Below, in pieces: positions 1 to 5,834 of a DNA stretch of 6,155 nucleotides (positions are counted from its first letter, which is position 1; every line of letters begins with the position of its first letter). A program made the translations under genes and the position numbers. The stretch is from Flavobacteriales bacterium UBA5871 (GTDB taxonomy: Bacteria; Bacteroidota; Bacteroidia; Flavobacteriales_D; Crocinitomicaceae). The DNA lies in assembly GCA_002432085.1 (NCBI GenBank), contig DJFN01000102.1:256-6410 (forward strand), read 5' to 3'. Below the pieces are notes generated by a model. The model saw only the letters and a list, made by a program, of their open reading frames with translations. It was not told the DNA's origin and did no database searches.

Positions 1-607
1 GCCCGATGTAGAAGTACAGATCGATGGCGATAAAACCGGCGAGATACTGCTCCTACGTACAAAAATGCCGCATGAAATTGCTATTAAAGTGATGGCCGGC
101 TTGGCTGGAAATCCCTTGCGAACGACCGAATACCAGTTTACATCGCACGCATTGCTGGGCAAGCCGGTGAAGCTCATCACGCCACCTCATCCGAAATACG
201 ATCACCACGACAGCCTGGCACTTACGGATGGAATCGTGGGCAAGCGACCGTGGAAAGGCAATCAGTGGCTTGGTTTTATGAACGATACGGTGCAGTTTTC
301 CATCGATCTCGGACAGAAAACGGCTTTCAGTGAACTACGCTTGGGTTGTTTGAACGATCCCGGCAGCTGGATCTATCAACCGAAAAAAATCCGGATCGAA
401 TCCAGCAAGGACGGCGAACACTTCAGGCTTGTGAAAGAAAGTGCGATCGTTTCCGAAGCGATTGTCGTGCCGATGCGCGGCAAAACCCGTTACCTTCGTA
501 TTACATTGATCAATGATACGTTGATTCCCGACGGAAAACCGGGCGCCGGTACAACGCCATGGACCTTCATTGATGAATTCATGATCATCCCGAAAAATAG
601 CCGATGA
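1..607 (+). CDS. C-terminal part of a probable GH20 beta-N-acetylhexosaminidase (5' end outside the window)
   Basis: The reading frame is open from the first full codon at base 2 and gives 201 residues before the TGA at 605-607. The internal ATG at 65 is not the true start, because coding continues upstream of it. The visible part resembles the tail of Bacteroidota family 20 hexosaminidases. Residues 1-45 look like the end of a beta-rich linking domain of the chitobiase C-terminal type. Residues about 50-198 look like a discoidin (F5/8 type C) carbohydrate-binding domain, with the motif WKGNQWLGF (84-92), then FSIDLGQ (99-105), WIYQPKKIRI and a closing WTFIDEFMI strand. The catalytic barrel would lie upstream, so the GH20 assignment rests on the tail alone. 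Another glycoside hydrolase with a discoidin module is possible. Such enzymes remove terminal N-acetylhexosamine from glycans, usually in the periplasm or outside the cell. The stop overlaps the cutC start (ATGA), which implies co-transcription and perhaps translational coupling. Confidence 0.7.
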   Translation, partial: PDVEVQIDGDKTGEILLLRTKMPHEIAIKVMAGLAGNPLRTTEYQFTSHALLGKPVKLITPPHPKYDHHDSLALTDGIVGKRPWKGNQWLGFMNDTVQFSIDLGQKTAFSELRLGCLNDPGSWIYQPKKIRIESSKDGEHFRLVKESAIVSEAIVVPMRGKTRYLRITLINDTLIPDGKPGAGTTPWTFIDEFMIIPKNSR

Positions 608-1299
608 AACCTGAACTGGAATTGTGTGTGGCCTCACTCGAAGGCGCGCGGATCGCAAGCAAGATGCCTGTGGATCGTATCGAAACCTGTGTGGCACTCG
701 AGCAGGGCGGATTAACGCCTTCCGCGGGTATGGTAGGCTGGATTCAGTCCACATTTGATCTCGAGCAGCACGTTCTGATACGCCAGCGCTCCGGGGGATT
801 CCACTATACCTACGATGAAATCCTGGTCATGCGCGACGATATTCTGAAATTTCGTGAGCTGGGTGTCAAAGGAGTCGTAGTTGGCGCACTCACCGCCGAA
901 GGCGACCTGGCAACCGATGCATTGAGCGCATGGCACCGTGCTGCCGGCGATCTCGATTTAACCTTTCACCGCGCTTTCGACGAAGTCCGGGACTGGAAAA
1001 AAACCATGGACCAGCTCGTTGTGATGGGATTTAAACGCATTCTCACCAGCGGACAATCCGCATCCGTTGAAACAGGATTGGAAACCCTGCGCGAAATGGT
1101 CGATTATGCGGCCGGCCGGATCGAAATCATGGCAGGAGGAGGCGTTCGTCCATCCAACAAAGCCGCTGTGGTCGCTACAGGCGTGAATGCCGTTCATTTT
1201 TCCGGCACCGTCACTACCACCCGCGATGAAGGAAGCTTGTTCGAAGCCCAGGCCGGGATGCCGGATGAAGGGTTGATACGGGAATTGTGTATGAAATGA
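604..1299 (+). CDS. cutC: CutC family TIM-barrel protein (copper homeostasis protein CutC)
   Basis: The product is a 231-residue cytoplasmic protein without signal peptide, close to the usual CutC length (E. coli CutC is 248). Family blocks are present in order: LELCVAS (5-11), DRIETC (24-29), GGLTPS (35-40), the IRQRSGGF block (59-66), GVVVGALT (90-97), TFHRAFD (120-126), RILTSGQ (145-151), and IMAGGGVRPSN (175-185). The fold is a TIM barrel. The copper role came from E. coli mutant phenotypes that were later largely attributed to the small RNA MicL encoded at the 3' end of that cutC, so the biochemical function is unsettled. The start at 604 is fixed by the 4-base overlap with the upstream glycosidase, whose transcript it probably shares. 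Two family signatures deviate: DRIELC reads DRIETC, and IRPRGGDF reads IRQRSGGF. The family call is secure; the function is not. Confidence 0.93.
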   Translation: MKPELELCVASLEGARIASKMPVDRIETCVALEQGGLTPSAGMVGWIQSTFDLEQHVLIRQRSGGFHYTYDEILVMRDDILKFRELGVKGVVVGALTAEGDLATDALSAWHRAAGDLDLTFHRAFDEVRDWKKTMDQLVVMGFKRILTSGQSASVETGLETLREMVDYAAGRIEIMAGGGVRPSNKAAVVATGVNAVHFSGTVTTTRDEGSLFEAQAGMPDEGLIRELCMK

Positions 1300-1309
1300 A
1301 TGATCATTT
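1294..1309. repeat. Short inverted repeat spanning both convergent stop codons
   Basis: AAATGA (1294-1299) pairs with TCATTT (1304-1309) across the four bases ATGA, and the inner ten bases 1299-1308 form a perfect palindrome. The arms contain the TGA of cutC on the plus strand and the TGA of the toxin gene on the minus strand, so the symmetry comes partly from two facing in-frame ends. The stem is weak and AT-rich and has no adjoining run of T on either strand, so a terminator role is doubtful. Confidence 0.3.
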
Positions 1310-1651
1310 AGATCGAAGGACCTTTTTAGGGTACATTTCAGTCGGAAAGAAATCGGTTATGTAGACACGATTTGGCGAGCTCGTTATATAATAGATGATT
1401 TTAACTGTTGCATGCCTGCTTCGCTTATAAAGTATGAAACGGTATTCCAGCCTTCGGTTAATTAACAACGGCTCTATCTTACCTCTAAGTGGAAACTTTT
1501 TGAGAATCTGAGGTGTTTCGATAAGTTCGAGGGCAACTTCTTCGGCGCGTTCTTCAGTGTAGTGTTCGTAGAGATAATCCAGTATTTGAAAATAGGCGTG
1601 GCGTGCAAACTCAGTGATAACTATTTCGTAGTCTTTTTGTGACGGATCCAT
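1304..1651 (-). CDS. RelE/ParE-superfamily toxin of a type II toxin-antitoxin module
   Basis: The product has 115 residues and shows the compact RelE/ParE layout: a first strand YEIVITEFARHAY (8-20), a helical hairpin (about 15-50, including LDYLYEHYTEERAEEVALEL), then KFPLRGKIEPLL (52-63), the central strands YRFILYKR (70-77) and VKIIYYI (83-89), and the C-terminal strand VYITDFFPTEMYPKK (96-110). ParE members poison DNA gyrase and RelE members cleave mRNA on the ribosome. The sequence does not show which applies; the YRFILYKR...KIIYYI pattern is closer to ParE-like members found in Bacteroidota. The ATG at 1651 is the only sensible start, because family homology begins a few codons later. 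It lies inside the antitoxin gene (31-base overlap, different frame), so expression should be translationally coupled. This gene is AT-richer than its neighbours: 1381-1440 has 19 G+C in 60. It converges with cutC, four bases apart. Confidence 0.85.
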   Translation of the reverse strand: MDPSQKDYEIVITEFARHAYFQILDYLYEHYTEERAEEVALELIETPQILKKFPLRGKIEPLLINRRLEYRFILYKRSRHATVKIIYYITSSPNRVYITDFFPTEMYPKKVLRSK

Positions 1652-1839
1652 TCTTTAACGTCTTTATTGAAAGTATCGTAAGAACTGATTCTGCCATTTG
1701 CAATATCCGCTTCAGAAGCAGCCATTCTGTCTTCCAATTCAATTTGAGTAATCGCCATCTCCAGTTTTTGAAGAGAAGACGGTTCGCGAAACTGCATAAA
1801 CCGTTCAATCAGACTTAGTTTTTTTGCTTCAATATTCAT
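1621..1839 (-). CDS. Probable antitoxin partner of the RelE/ParE toxin
   Basis: This 72-residue protein is encoded directly upstream of the toxin and overlaps it by 31 bases, the classical antitoxin-first order. I do not recognise a named DNA-binding fold (no clear Phd, RHH or HTH signature). The start MNIEAKKLSLIERFMQF (1-17) resembles small Bacteroidota antitoxins that open with an AKK-x-S-hydrophobic helix. A predicted helical middle follows (SSLQKLEMAITQIELEDRMAASEADI, 21-46), then a tail DTFNKDVKEWIRHKKTTK (55-72) that could wrap around the toxin. The tail is basic and contains one tryptophan. The usual role would be to neutralise the toxin by direct binding and, with it, to repress the promoter just upstream. 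The antitoxin assignment comes from position, size and partner rather than from a known domain. The start at 1839 fits the promoter at 1868-1899. Confidence 0.75.
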   Translation of the reverse strand: MNIEAKKLSLIERFMQFREPSSLQKLEMAITQIELEDRMAASEADIANGRISSYDTFNKDVKEWIRHKKTTK

Positions 1840-1864
1840 GTTGAATCCGTTTAAATCCGGATAT

Positions 1865-1891
1865 AAACAAATCTAAGATTTTTATTTGTTT
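1865..1891. promoter_or_regulatory. Inverted repeat overlapping the toxin-antitoxin promoter, candidate operator
   Basis: A perfect 8-base inverted repeat, AAACAAAT (1865-1872) and ATTTGTTT (1884-1891), has an 11-base spacer. One arm covers most of the -7 promoter element and the other sits between the -7 and -33 elements, so a bound protein would block RNA polymerase. Toxin-antitoxin complexes commonly repress their own promoter through such sites. Further symmetry lies nearer the gene: the palindrome ATCCGGAT (1855-1862) and a direct repeat AATCCG at 1844-1849 and 1854-1859, one helical turn apart. These are AT-rich short sequences, so chance is a real alternative. Confidence 0.4.
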
Positions 1892-1899
1892 GTTACAAG
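1868..1899 (-). promoter_or_regulatory. Bacteroidota-type promoter for the toxin-antitoxin pair
   Basis: Read on the minus strand, CTTG (1899-1896) is followed after 20 bases by TAGATTTG (1875-1868). This is an exact match to the Bacteroidota -7 consensus TAnnTTTG and a one-mismatch match to the -33 TTTG, with spacing in the accepted range. Transcription would begin a few bases downstream, leaving a leader of about 25-30 bases before the antitoxin ATG at 1839. It lies after the terminator of the protease gene, so the cassette should be transcribed on its own. Confidence 0.6.
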
Positions 1900-1933
1900 T
1901 GGGTTGATCAACAGAGCTTACTTCACAAACACA

Positions 1934-1959
1934 AAGAGCGGCCCATCGGAGCCGCTCTT
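1934..1959 (-). terminator. Hairpin terminator downstream of the protease gene
   Basis: A 9-bp stem, AAGAGCGGC (1934-1942 on the plus strand) pairing with GCCGCTCTT (1951-1959), encloses an 8-base loop. It starts 20 bases beyond the protease stop codon (1981-1979). On the minus strand the stem is followed by a T-rich run, TGTGTTTGTG, which suits intrinsic termination of the protease transcript. On the plus strand a T-rich stretch occurs only about 10 bases after the stem, so use in that direction is less likely. Confidence 0.7.
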
Positions 1960-1978
1960 CCTATAGCGTTTGTTTTTA

Positions 1979-4900
1979 TTATTGCTTTGTAATCTTCAGC
2001 GTCTGCATCTGCGTACCTACGCGTACATTCAGGAAGTAAACGCCTTTGCTTTCTTTGCTCAGGTCAAGCTCTACTTTCTCAGCCGTAAAGCCGCCTTCTG
2101 TGCGGATCAATCGTCCGGTAACATCCGTTACATTCATTTCGTCTACTTTGAGTGACTGGCTGAATTGTACGGTGATGAGTCCGCTTGTCGGGTTCGGATA
2201 CAGCTGTACTTCCAGTCCCGCGATCTCGTCCATGCCAACGGTGCTGTAGTTCACACAGCTGCTGGTTCCGGAGCAGCCGTTCGCAGCTGTTACCTGTACG
2301 GCGTAGCTTCCGCTGTTTACCGGATCGTAAGATTGACTCGTAGCTCCCGGGATCGGTTGGTTGCCGTTGTTGCAATCCACCCACTGGTACGTTCCACTTG
2401 ACTGGTTGGCCGTGATCACACCGCCGCTCAGGGAGGTGGTCAGGTTCACCGTGTTTTGTGTGATCGTTACCGACTGACAGCTTCCGCCGATCACACAGCC
2501 GCCTGTTCCGCGTACGTAGTAAGTTCCCGGAGAGGAAACGTTCAGCGTTGCGCCGGTTCCAACCGGAGTTCCACCGCACGAACCGCTGTACCACTGCCAT
2601 TGAGTAGCGTCGTTGAGGCTACCCGATGTGATGTTCAATGTTGTCGAGCTGCCTGCACAAAACGATGTCGTTCCGCCGATCGTAGGAAGATCCGGGTTGT
2701 CGCATGGAACCGGAGGCGTAGAGCAGATGCTCAGTGACCATGATTCGAGCGCTCCGCCGTCCTCGTTGTAATTATCGGTTACCGTCAGTGTCCAGGTTCC
2801 CTGCATGTCCTCGCCATCGAAATCGCTGAGGTTGCCTTCCGGCTGGTAGCTGCCACCGTTGTTCGGAGGACAAGGAAGTGTAGCGGATCCCGCTTCGTCG
2901 TCGAGGATAATGTCGAAGTCGTTCTGGTTACCGCAGATGTTCGTCCAGAGCGCTACGGTGGTTCCCTGCGGACTTGTCAGCGTGAAGGAAAGATCTTCGA
3001 TATACGTATGCGTTCCCGTCAGGTTCGTCACGTCGAGGTCGGTGATCGTTCCGTTGGATGGAATTTCGATCGTTGAAGTAACCGTTACCGTGCTCACATC
3101 GGAGATCGCTACCGGGATATCAGTGCTTTCGTATTCACCGCAGCCGGAAGTCGTGAAGGAGAATACGGACGAATTGCCGCCGGCAGAGCAGGAGTTGTAA
3201 GAATCCACTCGCCAGTAATATTGAGTCGATGGAAGCAATGTCGTTGCCGTGTAGTTCGTTGTGCTGAGGTTATTAGCGGATTCTACGACGTTCGTGAACG
3301 CTGCATCCGTAGCGATTTCGATATCAAAGCTCATTCCTGCATTGGCATTCGTCCAAGTAAAGGCTACCGGCGTAGCAACGTTGGTTGCCCCGTTAGCAGG
3401 CGTTGTGAGCGTGGAAGCTACGGCCGATGTGGTCGTAACGGAAATGCTCGCAGGTATTGTGTGAATACCTGATGTCGCGTTTCCTTGTACCGTGAAAGCA
3501 TAAGTTCCAGGCGTAACCGCTGCTGTGTTGGAAATGGTCATTGTGCTGGAGTTTCCTGGAGTAACCGGGTTTGGAGAGAAGCTCGCCGAAGCACCAGCAG
3601 GCAGTCCTGTAGCGGAAAGTGTTACCGGGTTGGAGAAACCGCCGATCTGACCGACGTTCACAGTGTAAACGGCATTTGTTCCCTGGCAAACGCTCACGGA
3701 GCTGCTTGTGAGAGCGAGCGTGTAGTCGTTCGTTGCAGCCGTGATTGTGAAGTAGTTGTTCGAAATGTCGAAGAAGGTTCCGTTGGCACAGATCACCATG
3801 ATGATAGCCTGTGTTGTTGCCACGTTTGGAACGGTTACATCCTGGCTACCGTCGTTTGGAACGTCGTTGGCAAGTGTCGTGAAGGTTGCTCCACCATCTG
3901 TAGAGATCATAACATCTACGTTCGCACAAGAAACCGGCGCAACGTCGGTGTTGGCAACGCTCCAGGTAACAGTTTGTGTAGAAGCGCCCGGCCAGGTGAT
4001 GCCTGTTGCGCTCGGGTAGTTTACCACGAACGGACCGGCCGCAGCAGATACGGTAACTGTAATGTCTTCGTGATCGTTACAGCCGCCGTTGATTTCGTTG
4101 TCGCGCACAACCACACGGAAGTTCATCGTACGGCTCACAGTCGGCAGACGCTCCCAGGTGAAAGGGCCGTTAGCCATCAATGTAGGAATGCTTGGGAAAT
4201 AACGCGTCGGGTTTGGAGTAGGGTCGAAGGAACGGAAATTTGGTCCGCCGGTAGCTGTTGCAACAGGTGGCTGCGTGCTGCTCTCGTTGTTCATTTGTTC
4301 CCAGCAGTAGGTCAATACGTCGCCGTCAGGATCGGTAGCCGATGCCGTGAGCGCAAACGGTGTGCTGGCCGGAATGGTCACGTTGCCAACTGTTCCGGTA
4401 ACGTTCGGAGAAGACTGGCTTGGAATCGCCGTGATAACCGGGCAGGTATGACTTCCGCCTGTGATGAACGCGCCCATATTCTGAAGGGAAATACCGTGGA
4501 AATAATCGTCGGAGTTTGCCTGGACATCTTGTGAGCCGCAGATACCGGCATAGGCCATAATCGTACTACCGCTTCCTGGTTCCATTGCTGTAGCGTTGTT
4601 GGCGTTACCGGAGCAGGAGCCCTGGTTGCCGCGGAATGTATGCGGACAGGCAAACTGATGGCCCATCTCGTGCGCAACATAATCGATATCGAACGGATCG
4701 CCGACAGGAGCACCGCTTCCGGTTACACCGCGAGCTTTGTTTCCGCTTGAGCAAACAACACCCAACCCTGCAAGACCACCGCTGTTCGTTCCGAATACGT
4801 GACCGATATCGTAGTTCGCACTACCGATAACGTTAGTGATGTTTGTCTGGTTCTCATTGATCATCGCGCCCGGGTTACCGTTGGAATAAGGATCGGTACC

Positions 4901-5698
4901 GGCATAAACAATCAGGTTGTTGTTGGCGATAATGGTCATCGTAACGGCCATGTCACGCATGTAAACGCCGTTTACACGGTTCATTGTTGTAACCTGTGCG
5001 GCCTGTGCTTGTGGGATCGTTCCACCGTGGAAGTTGGTGTATTCGATCGTTGCTGCGATCGCCACACGGTAAGTGCGTTTCTGACAGGTCCCGAAAATAG
5101 CTTCAGGATCTACGCCGCCTTCTTCGTCAATAGCCGTGAGCGGCTCTTCGTTCATGTCGCATTCGAAGACTTTGTCCGTGTGGAAATCCGAGCGGTTGTA
5201 AACGATGTAGTGATCGGTATCGCCAAGGTGTGTATACGGATCGATGAAAACCGTCGATTTGCCCGGGATCATGATCATCGCGTGGAAACCCTGCGGAGTC
5301 AGATCGAGTTTCACCATTTCGCCACTTCCATCCATTGGAACACCGTCAAAAGAGCGGATCTCCGGGAATTGAGCGGCCAGTCCTTCCGACATGGTCGTGT
5401 TCTCATAAACGCGATACGTTCCGAACGAGCCGTCCGGCTTTGGAATAACGATCGTTACCGGAACATACGCCGGATCGTCTTCGCGCAGCGCTTGGTCGAG
5501 CTGTGTGTGCAATTCCGCGACATTCAGACGGAAAGTAAGATACTTGGTTGGGAAGATGTAACGCGTTCCGCTGACTGGGATCGCTTCTTCCTGAACATGC
5601 TGCCAGGGGCCTTTCTGATGCTTGGATTGTGCAAAGACATGACTGCACGTGATGATGGAGAGCGCAATGGCCCCGAGGAGGAGTTTTGTAGTTTTCAT
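1979..5698 (-). CDS. Secreted multidomain metzincin-type zinc metalloprotease with P-domain and type IX secretion sorting tail
   Basis: This 1239-residue extracellular protease belongs to the reprolysin-like zinc metalloproteases common in Bacteroidota. Order of parts: signal peptide 1-23 (lysines 2 and 5, hydrophobic core, cleavage probably after VFA); propeptide-like region about 45-200; catalytic domain about 205-420 with the zinc site HEMGHQFACPH (His343, Glu344, His347, His353) and the Met-turn STIMAY (Met381); a PKD/Ig-like module about 420-552 (ATDPDGDVLTYCWEQ); beta-sandwich modules at about 556-653 and 657-757; an FnIII-like domain about 760-850; a proprotein-convertase-type P-domain about 858-992 (DLSFTLTSPQGT, GTWTLTVTD, GALESWSLSIC); Ig-like modules about 1001-1082 and 1083-1152; and a T9SS type A sorting domain 1163-1239 (YPNPTSG at 1167-1173, GVYFLNV at 1219-1225, end LKITKQ). 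It should cross the inner membrane by Sec and the outer membrane by T9SS. The position normally held by glycine in HExxHxxGxxH is Ala350. Cysteines at 205, 316, 351, 362 and 387 suggest disulfides. The substrate is unknown. The start at 5698 is set by the signal peptide. Confidence 0.92.
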   Translation of the reverse strand: MKTTKLLLGAIALSIITCSHVFAQSKHQKGPWQHVQEEAIPVSGTRYIFPTKYLTFRLNVAELHTQLDQALREDDPAYVPVTIVIPKPDGSFGTYRVYENTTMSEGLAAQFPEIRSFDGVPMDGSGEMVKLDLTPQGFHAMIMIPGKSTVFIDPYTHLGDTDHYIVYNRSDFHTDKVFECDMNEEPLTAIDEEGGVDPEAIFGTCQKRTYRVAIAATIEYTNFHGGTIPQAQAAQVTTMNRVNGVYMRDMAVTMTIIANNNLIVYAGTDPYSNGNPGAMINENQTNITNVIGSANYDIGHVFGTNSGGLAGLGVVCSSGNKARGVTGSGAPVGDPFDIDYVAHEMGHQFACPHTFRGNQGSCSGNANNATAMEPGSGSTIMAYAGICGSQDVQANSDDYFHGISLQNMGAFITGGSHTCPVITAIPSQSSPNVTGTVGNVTIPASTPFALTASATDPDGDVLTYCWEQMNNESSTQPPVATATGGPNFRSFDPTPNPTRYFPSIPTLMANGPFTWERLPTVSRTMNFRVVVRDNEINGGCNDHEDITVTVSAAAGPFVVNYPSATGITWPGASTQTVTWSVANTDVAPVSCANVDVMISTDGGATFTTLANDVPNDGSQDVTVPNVATTQAIIMVICANGTFFDISNNYFTITAATNDYTLALTSSSVSVCQGTNAVYTVNVGQIGGFSNPVTLSATGLPAGASASFSPNPVTPGNSSTMTISNTAAVTPGTYAFTVQGNATSGIHTIPASISVTTTSAVASTLTTPANGATNVATPVAFTWTNANAGMSFDIEIATDAAFTNVVESANNLSTTNYTATTLLPSTQYYWRVDSYNSCSAGGNSSVFSFTTSGCGEYESTDIPVAISDVSTVTVTSTIEIPSNGTITDLDVTNLTGTHTYIEDLSFTLTSPQGTTVALWTNICGNQNDFDIILDDEAGSATLPCPPNNGGSYQPEGNLSDFDGEDMQGTWTLTVTDNYNEDGGALESWSLSICSTPPVPCDNPDLPTIGGTTSFCAGSSTTLNITSGSLNDATQWQWYSGSCGGTPVGTGATLNVSSPGTYYVRGTGGCVIGGSCQSVTITQNTVNLTTSLSGGVITANQSSGTYQWVDCNNGNQPIPGATSQSYDPVNSGSYAVQVTAANGCSGTSSCVNYSTVGMDEIAGLEVQLYPNPTSGLITVQFSQSLKVDEMNVTDVTGRLIRTEGGFTAEKVELDLSKESKGVYFLNVRVGTQMQTLKITKQ

Positions 5699-5834
5699 TT
5701 CACGTAGTTTGGGGTTGAATGTAGGGATTTATCCCTAATGGAATTAAAAAATCCGGGATATTTTTTCCATTTTCCCCTAACAAGATCGTGAAATAACCGA
5801 ACGGATAAACGGATCGTGCTCTCCGTAAGCGGTT
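5699..5834. other. Spacer between AMP nucleosidase and the protease, with several short repeats and no clear promoter
   Basis: This 136-bp gap must hold the end of the amn transcript and, if the protease has its own promoter, that promoter. I find no TAnnTTTG match. The best minus-strand candidate is CTTG (5784-5781), 20 bases, then TATCCC (5760-5755), which is poor at the -7 site. Repeats seen: a near-perfect palindrome at 5722-5737; a related 12-base sequence at 5727-5738 and 5769-5780; AACGGAT twice (5800-5806, 5808-5814); and GATCGTG twice (5784-5790, 5812-5818). A small stem ACGGA/TCCGT (5809-5813 with 5822-5826) lies 8 bases beyond the amn stop codon and could be a weak terminator. No open reading frame of note is present. 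Confidence 0.5.
5722..5737. repeat. Perfect 7-bp inverted repeat in the protease upstream region
   Basis: TAGGGAT (5722-5728) and ATCCCTA (5731-5737) flank two bases, centred about 31 bases upstream of the protease ATG. In RNA it could form a 6-bp stem with a UAAA loop within the leader; in DNA it could bind a dimeric regulator. The left end of a second, imperfect copy of its right half occurs at 5769-5780 (10 of 12 bases identical, 42 bases away). Regulatory use is inferred only from symmetry and position. Confidence 0.4.

Noticed and set aside
335..754. Minus-strand open frame across the hexosaminidase-cutC junction
   Set aside because: Both genes on the plus strand are real and overlap by 4 bases; the antisense frame has no recognisable motif.
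1970..2155. Small plus-strand open frame at the protease 3' end
   Set aside because: It is antisense to the conserved T9SS sorting domain and has no independent support.
2400..4000. Possible internal DNA repeats from the many beta-sandwich modules
   Set aside because: The modules are related in fold and composition (Ser/Thr/Gly/Asn-rich) but I found no long nucleotide repeat between them.
3485..4534. Open frame of about 349 codons on the plus strand
   Set aside because: It is antisense to the protease beta-sandwich region, rich in Arg, Cys and Ser in a way typical of shadow frames, with no plausible start signal or homology.
5630..5698. Possible lipoprotein signal (cysteine at residue 18 of the protease)
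   Set aside because: The residues before Cys18 are I-I-T, which does not fit the lipobox (Gly/Ala/Ser expected before Cys). A normal cleavage site after VFA and the T9SS tail explain the export better.
4799..5707. Long open frame of about 302 codons on the plus strand opposite the protease N-terminal half
   Set aside because: It lies fully antisense to a well-supported protease with signal peptide and zinc motif, has arginine/valine-rich unfamily-like composition, and shows no recognisable domain. It is a by-product of codon use in the real gene.
5746..5766. A-tract/T-tract inverted repeat resembling an intrinsic terminator
   Set aside because: The arms AAAAAAT and ATTTTTT have almost no GC pairs; the only GC-containing stem is 4 bp with a one-base loop, which cannot form.
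5755..5784. Candidate promoter for the protease, CTTG-N20-TATCCC on the minus strand
   Set aside because: The spacing is right but the -7 part matches TAnnTTTG only at TA and the final G, so I do not list it as a promoter.
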